From: Diploscapter coronatus
Lineage: Eukaryota; Nematoda; Chromadorea; Rhabditida; Rhabditidae
DNA: 64,000 nucleotides
Assembly (NCBI GenBank): GCA_964036155.1
Contig: OZ038422.1
Location: 77,523,201-77,587,200 of the forward strand
Direction: 5' to 3'
The position numbers and the translations under genes were made by a program. The notes beneath the pieces are model-generated. The model was not told where the DNA came from and did no database searches. It saw nothing but the letters and a program-made list of their open reading frames with translations. Shown here in pieces: positions 25,523 to 37,341 of the stretch (position 1 is the first letter of the stretch; every line of letters starts with the position of its first letter).

Positions 25523-27426
25523 TTTCCAGGAAAATCCCAAAACCACAACGAAAAACCGCGAAACTGATAAAAAAAAAAATGCAAAGAAAACAGCTTTATC
25601 AACAGCGCGGAAAAACGATTTTTGTTATTTAATTTAAAAAATACATAAGTAAAATTGTCCGAGATGATACGATTTAGAAGGAAAATAAAGGTCAATTAGT
25701 CTCCATTTTCCGATGAGAGTTGCGGGCATTGCAAAATGTTGGAAAGGATCGATAAACAGACCCAGAGAAAGGCAGAGAAAATAGGACGACAGAAAGATTG
25801 AACACAACAAACCTTGAAATAGAGAAATAACAGAAAAATGAAAAAGATATGGAATGTTCAAATTCAAACTAGCGAAATCCGAAAAACGTAGAAAATTTCC
25901 CAACTAATAATCGAAATGTCTGCCAAAGCAGAATTACATGGCTACTTGGCTATCTTTGATATCAGTTCTTATCAGTTGGACTTCAAGACTTCAAGAATTG
26001 TTTACTCAGGCAAAACATGTTAATCAAATTCGAACTCACTAACATGCTCGTTAACACATGAAAGCAGAGCGCGGCAATGATTTAGAAAGTAGAGAATTAT
26101 TCATCATCATGAACAACGAAGGAAATGTACGAATATTATCCAACCCGACCACTTAATGAATTCCTATACGTGTAAAAATAAACATTATATGGGAACTTTC
26201 ATAGTTAGTTGCATTGCAATTACAATTTGGAACTCGCTTGAAATAGTATGAAAAATAAAAAAAATGATGCAATAGTGCTCTCTTAATTTCTCAGGCTATT
26301 TCGAGCGAGTTGCAAGTTGCATTGCACTAAGTCTGAACGGACCCACGATTTTTGACAAGTCTATTATTTCAACGATCCAAAAAATGAAACAAAGTCACAT
26401 CTAGGGAGCACTTTCGTCAGACGAAAGAAATATACAGTGGATAGATCGCGAAGAATTTCTGACGATCGTCCTCCCTAGGTCTGGTACGGCTTTAAAAAAT
26501 TTCACAAGGAAGGTACTTGAAGTGCCAATTTCGGAATTGGCCAAATTTGGCCTTAAAATTATCCTCCCATCCTAGAAAGCATTCTGATAAAATTTTACCG
26601 GCTGATATCCACTTTTACCCAAGTTATGAGAAAAGTTAGGTCATTCCCATAGTTAAGAAGCTGATTTTAAAAAATTCATAACTTTTTATGCGTGCATTAT
26701 TTCGACATGATTCTTTTGCTAAAAATACTCAGTTCGATCTCCTCTATCGATTGGTACCCATTTTGGGATATTTCGAAAAAAATCGATTTTTTTGAAAATT
26801 TCCAACCCGGGGGTAGGCCTGCAAAAGCCTGCAAAAAAACCGAAAAAATCAATTTTCCTCGAAATGCCCCAAAATGGGTATCAATCGAAAGAGAAGAACA
26901 AGGCGAGTATTTTTACCAAAAGAACCATATCAAAATAGTGCATGGGCAAAAAATGATGAATTTTTACAAGTTTACAACCTTGCAGATTTTCGACCTATCT
27001 TTACCCGTAACTTGGGTAAAAGTGGATATCAGCCGGTAAAACTTTACCAGAATACTTACTAGGGTGGGAGAATAATTTTAAGACCAAATTTGGCCAATTC
27101 CGAAATTGGCACTTCAAGTACCTTCCTTGTCAAATACAAATTATATTGAAGTCTGGCCTGAATATTGCATAAAAAGTGTCTTCAAGACAGCTTGTTAAGG
27201 TGTCATTAAGTTTTTCATTCAGACAATTTATTTGATTTCGAAAATGCACATATGAATTACACATTTCACAGTGACAAATAAATGATGAACAATGGTACAA
27301 ATATGGAAAGTGTTGAGTGAGATAATTTGAAATTAATAACTTTTAATAAATGCTGATCATTCATACATTAAGAAGTATCGATTACTGGCATTTCATTGAT
27401 TTTTCTTTGAGCTACTTGATTCTTAT
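25523..27426. other. Intergenic stretch dominated by a foldback element
   Basis: Upstream of the aldo-keto reductase (its promoter should lie just above 25522) and downstream of the chemoreceptor. Apart from the palindromic element at 26499-27135 I see no gene. Open frames inside the palindrome are symmetrical by-products of the repeat. Confidence 0.55.
26499..27135. mobile_element. 637-bp palindromic foldback element with long terminal inverted repeats
   Basis: The left arm from 26499 and the right arm read backwards from 27135 match through nearly their whole length (about 310 nt each). The outer 65 nt, starting AAGGAAGGTACTTGAAGTGC, are almost identical; divergence increases inwards. Further matching blocks include ACCGGCTGATATCCACTTTT and GATTG(G/A)TACCCATTTTGGG. 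The centre near 26817 has hardly any unique spacer. No coding capacity was found, so this is a non-autonomous element, possibly a foldback DNA transposon. I could not find a clear target-site duplication. Confidence 0.75.
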
Positions 27427-29411
27427 TTACTTTCTGCTTTTCCTTGTCTTGATTTTCGAGGCGCTAAATTTATCCATGTTTGTGATCATTTTTGATAAAC
27501 TCGCCTTTATTGCCCTTTTGATTAGAAAATATAGAGTGATTGTTTGAAATATTGGTCCATAACTAGCCATATCGTCTAATATACCCTGAAACACGTGCCC
27601 ATTTTTCTTCAATATATGAAGAACAAATTTATATTAATTACTATTAAAGTTGATATAATCTTATTGCATGAAAAAGCATATCTTCTTATCAGGGTTTCCG
27701 TCGGACTAACATCGAATTCATGTACACACCTATATGACATAAAGCCAAAATAATAGGCGATGTTATTTGTGAAAATTTCACATATGATCTAAATACTTGT
27801 ATATATCATTTTATTTTTTATGCATAATATTTCATAGGCATAAATCCTATTATAAATGGTTATACGTGCGTTATGAGACGTCTATTCAGACCAGTCTCAT
27901 CTTTTTTCTTTAGTGTAGTCATTTGACTGTAATGTTTCCGAACTTTAACTAATATGAATATTGCACTTGTCAAAATAATAATAATAGTCATTCCATCTAC
28001 GAAATAATTCGAATAAATCAAAATGTTATTCTGTAATATTGCATAATTAATTACGTAGCAAAATACAGAATGAACTTACTGTTAATGAACATATTTGTCT
28101 GTAAATCTCGAGTTTCTGACTATCTTCTGAATATTCGAAGTATATAAAATAATAGTAAATTACATAGGATATTAACTCAAAGCATGCCAAAGCGATATAT
28201 GCAATAAAGGTTATTTTAAATAGTCGTTTTATTAGGTTGAATATTTTGTCATTTGGTGAGCTAAAGCATTCTAATTATTTAATTGCAAATTCTGTATGTC
28301 TACCGAAGAAACTCTCCATTATAAACGAGAGAAGTATTGCTAGCGAGAGACCCCCATCTCACCCCTTTTTGTTTCCTCGTCTTCGCTCTCTCTCCCCGCG
28401 TTGACAAGGAAAATAGAGTACGCAGATGGCTAAATAAAAAGAGCAGGGAGAGGGGTCACTCGATAACAGTACCTTTTTCGTTTATTAATACTTACTCAGC
28501 CAAAGTAAATGATCGATGAAGAGCCATAGCACATGAAATAAGTTTACCAATGCTTGCAAATATTAGTCCTACATTATTGATAAACATTAGGAAGTACTAA
28601 ACACCATTAATAATGTCAAAATAAAAATATTTTAATCGACTTTAAACTACTTACGAGATCATATCTTGATATACTACAACATGTATTCTTCAATGTTTGG
28701 TATCCCGCAACAAACTTCTTAAATTAAGCGATACCGTAAAGCCTCTAATTGAAACCCCCTCGAATTTTCAGAACTACCCATTATCCTACTCAAATCATCT
28801 TGGGAAGAGTTTTATCATTTTATTTAGAGTATTTAAAGCATGTTTACTTTTGATTTCAAGTCCCTACGATATATAGATGAAGAGTTATAATGGCTTGAAA
28901 ATTTGTAATTTTTCTATTTTTGGGGGTTAAACAACAGAAATCCGAGAGCTTCTATTAAAGGATTTACAGTATTTAATTTTCTTATGGAAATATCGATTTA
29001 TTCATATAATATAATCAAAATAGGTATCGCTTGCTCCGATCAATGAGTGGGTGAGAATGCAAAGAAAGAGAGTTCGAATAGGCAGTTTTCTATTTTTTCT
29101 CACATTTTAACATAATATTTCCTTCTTGTTGGTCTAAAATAAATGACCGTGAAGCGCATTGTACCCACTCTTATTTCGGGCTTCACGATATCATCTCAAT
29201 ATGGTTAGTTAGTAAATCAATTTACACTTATCCAGAATATAATTATTCCAACTATCTTGAAGGTTGTTTCTATCGATAGGAGCCTTTCAAATGTCGTGAA
29301 TTTTCCACTGACTTTATTAAGGGCTTTTTTCATACGTATTATTAGTAGCATTGGTATTATAGATAAGAAAATAAGTATATTAGATGGATCCCATGGATCG
29401 AAATAAAGCAT
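27427..29411 (-). CDS. Nematode-type seven-TM chemoreceptor
   Basis: Six exons, 5' to 3': 29411-29226, 28596-28496, 28260-28080, 28030-27866, 27788-27726, 27585-27427; 284 aa, phases consistent. Hydrophobic segments in order: SNILIFLSIIPMLLIIR, FKIVGIIIFWISYFLMFI, a third running into CAMALHRSFTLA, FIAYIALACFELISYVIYYY, GMTIIIILTSAIFILVKV, IICEIFTNNIAYYFGF and YGPIFQTITLYFLIKRAIK. The last has the Pxx..FLIKRA form common at the end of nematode serpentine receptors. The tail is Lys/Arg-rich. Exon 3 uses the acceptor at 28261-28262; the AG ten bases further upstream would break the frame. The start ATG follows an acceptor AG by two bases, suggesting trans-splicing. The exact sr family was not determined, and the 27726 donor is the least certain junction. 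Expected in sensory neuron cilia. Confidence 0.75.
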
Positions 29412-29413
29412 AA

Positions 29414-31357
29414 CTAAATAATTGAATAACTGAATTTATAAGATTTAAAATTTACATAAACTTAATGTCAACATATTCAACATTAATACTTATTATTGGT
29501 ACTTATTTTAGTAAGATATAAACTATTTACATACCAGTTTCAGAGTCAATTAATGTGTAATAAAATGCCTGCATGTGCCATGTACTATTTTCAAGTCCTA
29601 TTATTTAAAATAAACTTAATTTTCGGCATTATTAATATAATTATCTTACTTTGGCAATATGGTTTTTCATTAAATCTAGAAGTCCGATTCCTTATGCATT
29701 CATACATATCAAATGAAACTCGAAGGCTGCGCTCGCAGCTGCTTACTTGCCTTCGGCTGGGGTACGTAGGCGTCGCTCCGGCGCCTGCGGTTAGAATATT
29801 ATCATTTTTTATCACTAATAATAAAGTAATACAATTGAGTTGAAAATGATCCACAATTCTTATTTTCATAATCTGGACTAAAAATAACTCAAAAATGAGC
29901 TCTTATCAGTGATAAGATCACTGCATATTCGTAACCAGGGTAAAATTCTGAGTAGAATGAATCCCATTTTGGCTCAAAACAATGAATTTTGAAAAAAACG
30001 ATATTTTTGTGCAGGCGAGAAATTGGGTGTATAGGTGGGATTGAAGAAGACCTTAGCTGTAGTTCTCTACTAGTAACTCGCACTGCACGGAATATTAGAA
30101 ATCCTTTATTGACTAGCACTCGTTCAATACAGTAATACCAAGTACAGAGGTAGAAAACAGTAGGACGTGAATAAAACTGAATGAACAAATTAACGACGAA
30201 AGGACCATATTTATAGGCACGAGTTGCGCCTATGAAGTGATTCCGTCCTTTAAGACTCGGACAAACTAATTATAAGGTTGGTTCTAGAGATGGCTTTTCA
30301 GCAGAAATGGCAATAACAAGTATGGTTCATCAAACGAAACAAGTCGGTGGCGACAAATTATGCCGTATTTTGATGGCAAAGGAACTGCAAGTAAAGTTTC
30401 TAGAACAGGAATAATGATCTAGTAATCAGTGTCATTGAAGAGCGTTTTTAATCCAACGGATTTGAAGGAGCAGTATACTGATCCGGATGTTGAATGACAT
30501 CAAAGATCATACAAATTTTGACATTTCGGTATACATATAATTGAAGTATCAACGAAACAATTTTCTTTGAAAATTAGAGATTTAGCCTACGAAGTTTGCC
30601 TGTCAAACATTGAAATTTATGAAGACTTGTAATTATAAACAGTGCTTACGCACGAAAGAGGCGTAACTATGTAATTTAGAAATGTAATCTCGAAAAGTTA
30701 GAAGAAATGAAGCACTACTAAGCAAACATTGCGAGCAATTCTATTTCTAAATATTCACTAGTGTGGAGACAACCGACATGAACGAGAAGTTCAAATGCAA
30801 AAGTGACAGCCTCTTTCAATAAAATGTCAAGAATAACAACAAGTACAGTAATGAATTGAATGAGTGCATTTGGGAAGAAGCTCCTTTCAATAAATTCTCG
30901 AAGAATCAATGGTCAAACAAAATTGAATATCGTTACTGATTTTATAAATTTAATGTCAGATTTGTTAAATGTTTGAGACATTATTTTGTGCTTCTCTGGG
31001 TGCGCTAATAAATGATGAGTAATCTTCATATTCAATGAAAATTGAATGAAATATGATGTTATGATAAAAATTTAATAGGCAAAATTTTAAGTCAATCAAT
31101 GAATGTTGAGAGATTAGAGAAAGAGTTAATTGAATAGAGTGAGCCTCTAATAATGGATTAGTACACGTTTGTTAGTTTAGAACAGAAGAACGTGCAAGTG
31201 TGGAATAGAAATCGTCAATAGCTGCTGGAAAACGAAAATAAAAGTGCATGTTGAAAGGAATGGATAATGATAATTGGCACTGATTTAGCTATTGAACAAC
31301 TTTTATTGCTCATGGTTTCAAATTTATCGTTACATTTTTTGATCACAGATAAAAATT
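29414..31357. other. Intergenic sequence without recognised gene
   Basis: Between the chemoreceptor 5' end and the Skp1-related gene 3' end. Contains the GC-rich island at 29720-29793. A stop-free minus-strand run of about 63 codons at 30718-30909 has no ATG start or neighbouring exons that I could join, so it is not called as a gene. Confidence 0.5.
29720..29793. other. Isolated GC-rich island
   Basis: By my count about two thirds G+C over 74 nt, inside sequence near 30% G+C. It contains short self-complementary pieces such as GCTGCGCTCGCAGC and GGCGTCGCTCCGGCGCC. No gene explains it. Confidence 0.5.
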
Positions 31358-32706
31358 TTAATTATCATCCACGTTAGCCCAGGGATATTCTTCTCTTAAG
31401 GCCTGCTTTTGTTCCTCTGTGAAATCGTCTTCCATCCCAAATAGTTCTCGCAGTTGCTCAGTCGATTTACCCTGTATTTGAAATATCGATAAATTTTTTT
31501 TTTTCAAAAAATGGGTTCATTGTAATTGGATCACTCAAAAAATTTGCTTTTTGAAATGTTCCAAATTATCATAGATTTTCCACACAATTTTCGATTAGAG
31601 TAATTGAAAACGTCGTTGAACTAAATAATGAAATTTTGAATCTCAAAAATATTGAACGAAATAATACTATTCACCTTCTTTCTTTCGCAATTTTCTCTCA
31701 GAAAATAGGTTGGAAACTAGTAAAAGTGGGAGTGGCGACAAAGCACAAGTATAGTTAGTCGGAAAAATACCTTGATCAAATTAGCGACCATTTTGCAACC
31801 GATTTGTACCAAAGGTGTGATGCTCAGATAGTGGGCAGCCTGAAGTTATTCTTTTTCAAGGATTAAAAACTGGAACCCCAAGTATTACGGACTGTGAGAA
31901 GGTAGATATTGCACACACCCTTTGCAAATCGATTTTGCACGAGTTACACCTCTCCTTCCCCTCACTCGTTCCTTCTCCCTTTTCTTTGCTATCTCTTCAG
32001 ACCGCATGCTATTTCGAGGGGGTTGAGTCTAGGAGGGGAGAGGTGCAAAATGTATGCAATATATCACTTACTCACACAGTCGACCATAGTTATTGAAGGT
32101 TTGAAAAATAGGCAGGAAACTTTTACGTTCAAAATATCGCTGAGCATTTCCTGAGAGACGTTGAAGAAGTTGCGATCCCATTCGGGGACCTCGATAGAAG
32201 TGTGCCTTCTCAAGGGGTTCACCTCTTCCTCGACATATGGCGGATCATTCTTATGGTGTTCGCACCATTCGACTATCTGCAAAATATTTTATATTTAAAA
32301 AAAATGTTGTAATGGTGGTATGGCGTTTTGGTGTAATTTAAGGAGATTGCTAACGTGAGCCCATTAACGGTTTATGCTATGTTCGTTGATCATACAACAT
32401 AAAGAGAATTGGGTATTATAGTGCAGAGAACAGCTGCTAAAGATAAGCATGAAGAGTTACATGAAGTTGAGATCACGAGAGGAAGTAATTTTTTTTAATC
32501 TCTCGGAATTTTTGGTAACTCATTTTGAAAATGCCTACTTTTGCGAGTGTAGCTGAGTTTATATTCGGAACGGGGATGACGTCCTCCGGATAGTCGAACT
32601 CCTCTAGCAGGGCCTCCATCGTCTGTGACTGCTTGATCGTCCCGTACGCCACTTCAAACACCTGTCCGTCGTTCGACTGGAGCTTCACGATACTCGAATT
32701 GTGCAT
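31358..32706 (-). CDS. skr: Skp1-related protein (SCF ubiquitin ligase adaptor)
   Basis: Four exons, 5' to 3': 32706-32539, 32276-32127, 31839-31771, 31471-31358; 166 aa, the normal Skp1 length, all in phase. Skp1 bridges Cullin-1 to F-box proteins in SCF E3 ligases. The BTB/POZ-like half starts SSIVKLQSNDGQVFEV and continues to VPVPNINSATLAKIVEWCEH. The C-terminal F-box-binding half has AAHYLSITPLVQIGCKMVAN, GKSTEQLRELFGMEDDFTEE and ends REEYPWANVDDN; the family consensus here is NDFTPEEE..R.EN.W. Gly-Met-Glu-Asp in place of the usual NIxND suggests a divergent nematode skr paralogue. The ATG follows a TTTCAG acceptor by one base, so a trans-splice or 5'UTR junction is likely. Divergently paired with the SRP68 gene. 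Confidence 0.93.
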
Positions 32707-33272
32707 GCTGAAATGCCTTATAAATAAAATCCGACCTCAAAAATCTTAGAAACTTACATGCGAAAAACCGGCAATTTCAAGAAGAAGAAATAAGATATGC
32801 TATTTTCAATTTCATCAAAATGATATACTATCTTTCTGAGAGTCGATTTGAAGATATATTTCTGAGAGGCTCGATGAAAATCAGATGAAATCGCAAAAAG
32901 AGTCGAGAAAAGTGTTTAATTCAGTAAGAATAAAAAATCGATAACGTAGTGTGTTTGGTAAAAGCTGCATCTCGTGCGAAATAATTGCAGAGTGAAACTC
33001 CAACGAATGCGACAAGCCACGCCCCTCCCCATCTATCACATTTCCATTTCTTGATTGGTTATTTTTCGCGTTTTTGGAAGGTTCAACTTGTTTCTTGATC
33101 AGTAATTTATAAAGTTCGCATAATTTTACCATAAAATAGACCTGATATAGGAAAGGACTTGATGAACCTTCAAATAAAATTGCTAATGAAATAAAGTGAA
33201 ATTTGATGAACTCGTTATTTATTTTTTGTGGGATTTTTATTTGATCATCGAATTTGTGATAAATTTCAGGAA
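32707..33272. promoter_or_regulatory. Divergent promoter region between skr and SRP68 genes
   Basis: The two genes start 566 bp apart in opposite directions, so control sequences for both must lie here. The segment at 32997-33055 is locally richer in C/G (GCCACGCCCCTCCCC) in an AT-rich setting and contains a GC-box-like CCACGCCCC. No TATA box position can be fixed. Confidence 0.4.
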
Positions 33273-34724
33273 ATGGCAGCGACAGCGGAGTCGCAGCCGC
33301 AGGAGGGCGAGCCGATGGACGTCGGTCAGCAAGAGCAGCTCCCTGTGTTCTCCACTATCAACATTCTTCAGGTTTATTTTTTACTTTCTTAAAAAAACTA
33401 ATTTTCTTCAATTCTTCAAATTACAACTTTTAAAAAATAGCGTACAACAAGTGAAGAAATCTCTATCCCAATTTCACTGTTTCTGTGTTATAGGTCATAT
33501 AGAAGTGGCGGAATTGAAGGCTTTGAAGAATTTCTGAATTCTCGAAAGATTGAGATTTTCCTGAATTGAAATAGGAATTTTCAGATCGTGAAAAGCTCGC
33601 AGGACAGTCACGGTCTGCGCTACAGCGACTACAACAGATACAGGTAGAATTCGAAAACTCATTCCCGAAAACGATTTTATTCTGGCGGCGATGGTTTAAA
33701 ATTTAAAATGGAAAATATTTTCCAGAAAATACTGCACATCGAAACTGCACCGTCTGCGCAAATCGCTCAAGTACGGTCACCAGTACAAGTGCGTTCGCAA
33801 GGGCGTCTCCGTCAAGTTCAAGAAGCGCCCTGTCACTGTCGAGGCTTTCGCTGATGAAATGTTTGTTTTTCTCTGTAAAATTTTCAAGAACAACTGATAA
33901 CTTTCTATCCACAGCTGATAAACTTTTCTGAATATTTCTTGATTCTTTGCAAAGAAGAAACGATAGGTTTTTAATTAATAAAAGACACTCATACTTTCAA
34001 ATGAATTCTGAATGATAGAATGCTTTTAATTAACTGAAAAAATCAGTTAATAGAAAATTTATTCTGTATTTTAATCAAATCGGTTCCTCGCTGACAAAAC
34101 TGTACGAATTCTTTTTCCTTTTTGTTGCGCTATTTTACAAAGTAAGAGATATTGGACTATTCTTGGCAAAATTAAGCCAGATGAATACTACCTTCAGCCT
34201 CTACGGCTTTTTTCATTAAACTAGCACGTTATCCACTGCGCTAAAAGGTGTCTTTCCTCTGGAAGCTTATCATTGCGTTTTATTCCCTCATCGAGAAGTT
34301 TCTTTTTCTCATTTCAAATCGCATTCTCTCTTACCCAGGTGATATAGTTTTTCTACAATATTGAAAAAAAACCATACGGTTTTTGCGGTGAGGAATCAAT
34401 CTGATTGAAAAGGCGCTAATCTTTAAGGTTTGCTCAAATCCACCTCTTCGAGGCTGAGCGTCGCTGGGCTAGGGCTATGTACGATCGGGTAAGCTTTTAT
34501 TCATTTTCAAAAAAATAATTGAGGCGAATTTTCTCCAGCAATTCTCATTTTCTTCAGGAAACGTCTGAGATTCCAATTTATTTCTGAAAGATCAAGTTTC
34601 AGGCAACTTTGGACGTTTCTCCCGAGAAACTGCGGAAGCGGCTTAGTTTGCGGACGTCCCTCAAACGCGCTGTGCTCTACGCGACTCAGTTGGAGGAGTT
34701 AATTCGGGAAAGTCCTAGGGTTAA

Positions 34725-34755
<31 letters not shown>

Positions 34756-37341
34756 AGGCCATATACTTTTTTTGTTGTTGAAATTTTCTCGAATTTGATG
34801 ATAAAAGATCAAACTCAGATAAAATTTCCATTTTGATGTTCTCGTTCAATCTTTAAATTTAATGTATCACGGAACTTCTAGAAAATTATAAATTTTTGGA
34901 AAATGTTCATCATTCGCCGAAAGATAAATGCTGCGTAGTCTTTCCCCCATGCACTATTTCTCGTTCGTTTTTCTTTATCAGCTTTTGGAGGGAAATTACA
35001 GTTTAGAACTCATATTAGGAGGAAGGATTACGCTTTTGGAGGAGCCAAGAAATTGAGAAATGAGGGAGTGACGTGAGCTATCTTTCCCCAATTTCTCCCC
35101 CTATCCCTAACTAGTAGCACGTTCTCACGTCATTCCGTCATTTCAAAATTGCCGAGGAACCATTAGGCAGTAGAAAAAGCAGTTTTTATTTTGCAGTGCG
35201 ACGCCGCGACCAAATTGGAGGCGAAAGCGTATGCGGCCTCTCTGCTGGGCTTCTGCTGCATCGAGCTGAAGTTCTGGCAGCGCGCGGCCGAGGCCTTGAA
35301 AGCGGCCAACTCGATCTACGACCAGCTCGGACAGATAGCCACAATCATCAATGATGAAGCGCTGCAGAGTCTTTACAGGGCTAGGTAAGGAATTATTTTG
35401 AAGAATATCAAAGCTTAAATTTACTAGTTAAGAAAGGTGAATTTTTCCTATAGTTCGTGCAGAATCTTAAAAAAAAAAAATGAATACCATAAATAGCGAG
35501 TCTTTTATTCATCTTTTTCCTAAAGTGATCACCATTTTGACATTATAAAACTGCAATTGAACTAAATTTTGATGAGTTCTTTCCAGATGCAACGAAATCA
35601 AGCCGCAACTGCGCCTGTGCGAACACAACGCTGCAGATGCGCCTGGAAACGTGGACGAAATAAGCCAGTTGCTGAGCGAGAAGCTGCAGATCTCGCACAA
35701 AGACAAACAGACCATCGATGTGAGTTTGATATAATGATTTCTAAAATTATCTCAAAATCGTAGTTTCGAAGAATTCTTGGCTTGAATATTTGATGGCTTC
35801 TTAAAAAGTTCACGTTTTACGGCTAAAATTTTGATAAAGAATCAAATTCTGGTTGAAATTTCTAAGAAAAAAGTGCTAGGCAAAACAACCGATCGGGAGT
35901 TTTGTCTAAGAATAATTTTGTATCAAAAATGTTTTTTTGTTGGGCAATAGCTTTTAGTAATTATTCAATTTTTGAATTAGTTTTATTCAGGATCTAGTCA
36001 CGAAGGCTCGTGAGAATGCGACTCAGAAGGCACAGCAAAAGCCTGCAGCCGCGGGACAGAAAACAGTCAAAATGCAACCGAAGAAGGAGGAGAAGCAGCC
36101 ACAAACGAGGAAGGCAAATACCAAGCAGAAGGCCGAAAAGACGAGACAGGCACACAAGGCACAGCCCACCCCAAAACTCAACAAGCCACTCTTCTACGAC
36201 CTCGCTGAATTCTGCATTCTGGTTGGTTTTACTTGAATTTCGAAAAACTGAAAGATAAGTGAAAAGATTTTTTAACCTATTGATTTTAGCAAATCAAGAC
36301 CAGATATTTTTCGTTCTTTTTTATTTTAAAGATACCGCAAAATAATATCATCATTTTTGTTGTTGTTCATTTTCGACTTCTTTCTAATCTTCCCTCTGGT
36401 TTTATTTCGAGCACCGGAAACATCATTTTTGCTATTTTTGTGAGAAACGTTTCAAAGTGGAAACCGCTGAAATTAAAGAATTACACATGCATTTTCAATT
36501 GAATCGAGGAGTCCACTTCCACTGAACTCATTTCATGCTAAATCCTCGGTAATTTCACGAGACACATGGCATGAAAGACGGAGTGACAAGGCATTATTTT
36601 GAGACGAAATATTTTGTGCCTAGAAAAATCTCGAAATTTCACTCATGGAGTTTATGGAATGCAATCAGAAGTGAACCGAAATTTGCTTTATCTATCATTT
36701 TGGACAATGTCCACTTTGTTTTGGTCATTTAAGAATCACAATTTCAACTTTTCTAAACTGAATTTGCATATAATTTAAAAAAAAAAAAAAAAAAAAATGA
36801 GGGAAAAGGCGATAGATTTGTATGATTTTCAGATGCCCGACCTCGGAGACCGAATTGACGAGGTGACGAAGGAAATGAAGACGATGCGAGCCGCGCGGGA
36901 AGCCGAAACGGCGGCGAAAGCAGAGGCCGAACGAGCTGAGAGGGAGAAGAAGGAGGCTGCGAAGGAGGCACAGAAACAGGCAAAGGCTGCCAAACAGGCC
37001 CGAGTGAATGCCGCTTTGCAACAGCAGCAGGGCGGAAAGAAGGTGGGAGATGATGTTTTTATTTTGAAACTTCAAATTCATCATTAGATCTGTGTTTTTC
37101 TCAGTTTTTATTCTTTCTTCAACTATATATTTTTGGGTGCAAGATGAATATTATTCGTTTGTTACAAAAATTTGGTTAAAAATAATTCTGTTTTCCACGA
37201 ATTTCTTGAATTCTCTGATAGTTTTGCTATTTTCAGGGAACGCCAAAGAAAGGCGATGGCAAGAAGAAGGAGGAGGAGAAGTCGGCAGAGGAGAGCGGTT
37301 TGTCCGGAATGGTGAAAGGATGGATTTGGGGTAATAAATAG
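33273..37341 (+). CDS. srp68: Signal recognition particle 68 kDa protein, internally shortened
   Basis: Ten exons: 33273-33371, 33585-33643, 33726-33860, 34428-34488, 34603-34719, 35197-35384, 35587-35719, 35991-36221, 36833-37042, 37237-37341; 445 aa, phases consistent. SRP68 binds 7SL RNA and SRP72 in the particle that targets nascent secretory proteins to the ER. The RNA-binding half is clear: DSHGLRYSDYNRYRKYC, FEAERRWARAMY, LKRAVLYATQLEEL, KLEAKAYAASLLGF. The SRP72-binding end is also present: NKPLFYDLAEFCILMPDLGD and a terminal SGLSGMVKGWIWG. The segment between them (roughly 250-300 aa in human SRP68, 627 aa) is missing; instead exons 8-9 encode Lys/Gln/Ala-rich, probably helical sequence with many AKAEAERAEREKKEA-type repeats. 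The intron at the junction (35720-35990) is far too small to hide the missing part. The ATG lies three bases behind a TTTCAG acceptor. Confidence 0.85.
34725..34748. repeat. Poly-T tract in SRP68 intron 5
   Basis: Uninterrupted run of about 24 T. On the transcript it would be a long U tract shortly after the donor. Confidence 0.8.
35065..35136. repeat. Small inverted-repeat element, copy A (SRP68 intron 5)
   Basis: Ends GGAGTGACGTGAG and CTCACGTCATTCC are near-perfect inverted repeats around a pyrimidine-rich interior (CTATCTTTCCCC..CCCTATCCCTAACTA). A diverged relative with the same order of motifs lies at 50941-51019. Confidence 0.45.

Noticed and set aside
26692..27062. Open reading frames inside the palindromic element
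   Set aside because: They arise from stop-poor inverted-repeat sequence, lack splice or family signals and mirror each other across the palindrome.
30718..30909. Stop-free minus-strand run with hydrophobic residues
   Set aside because: It starts with a non-ATG codon, and no adjoining exon, acceptor or family match was seen.
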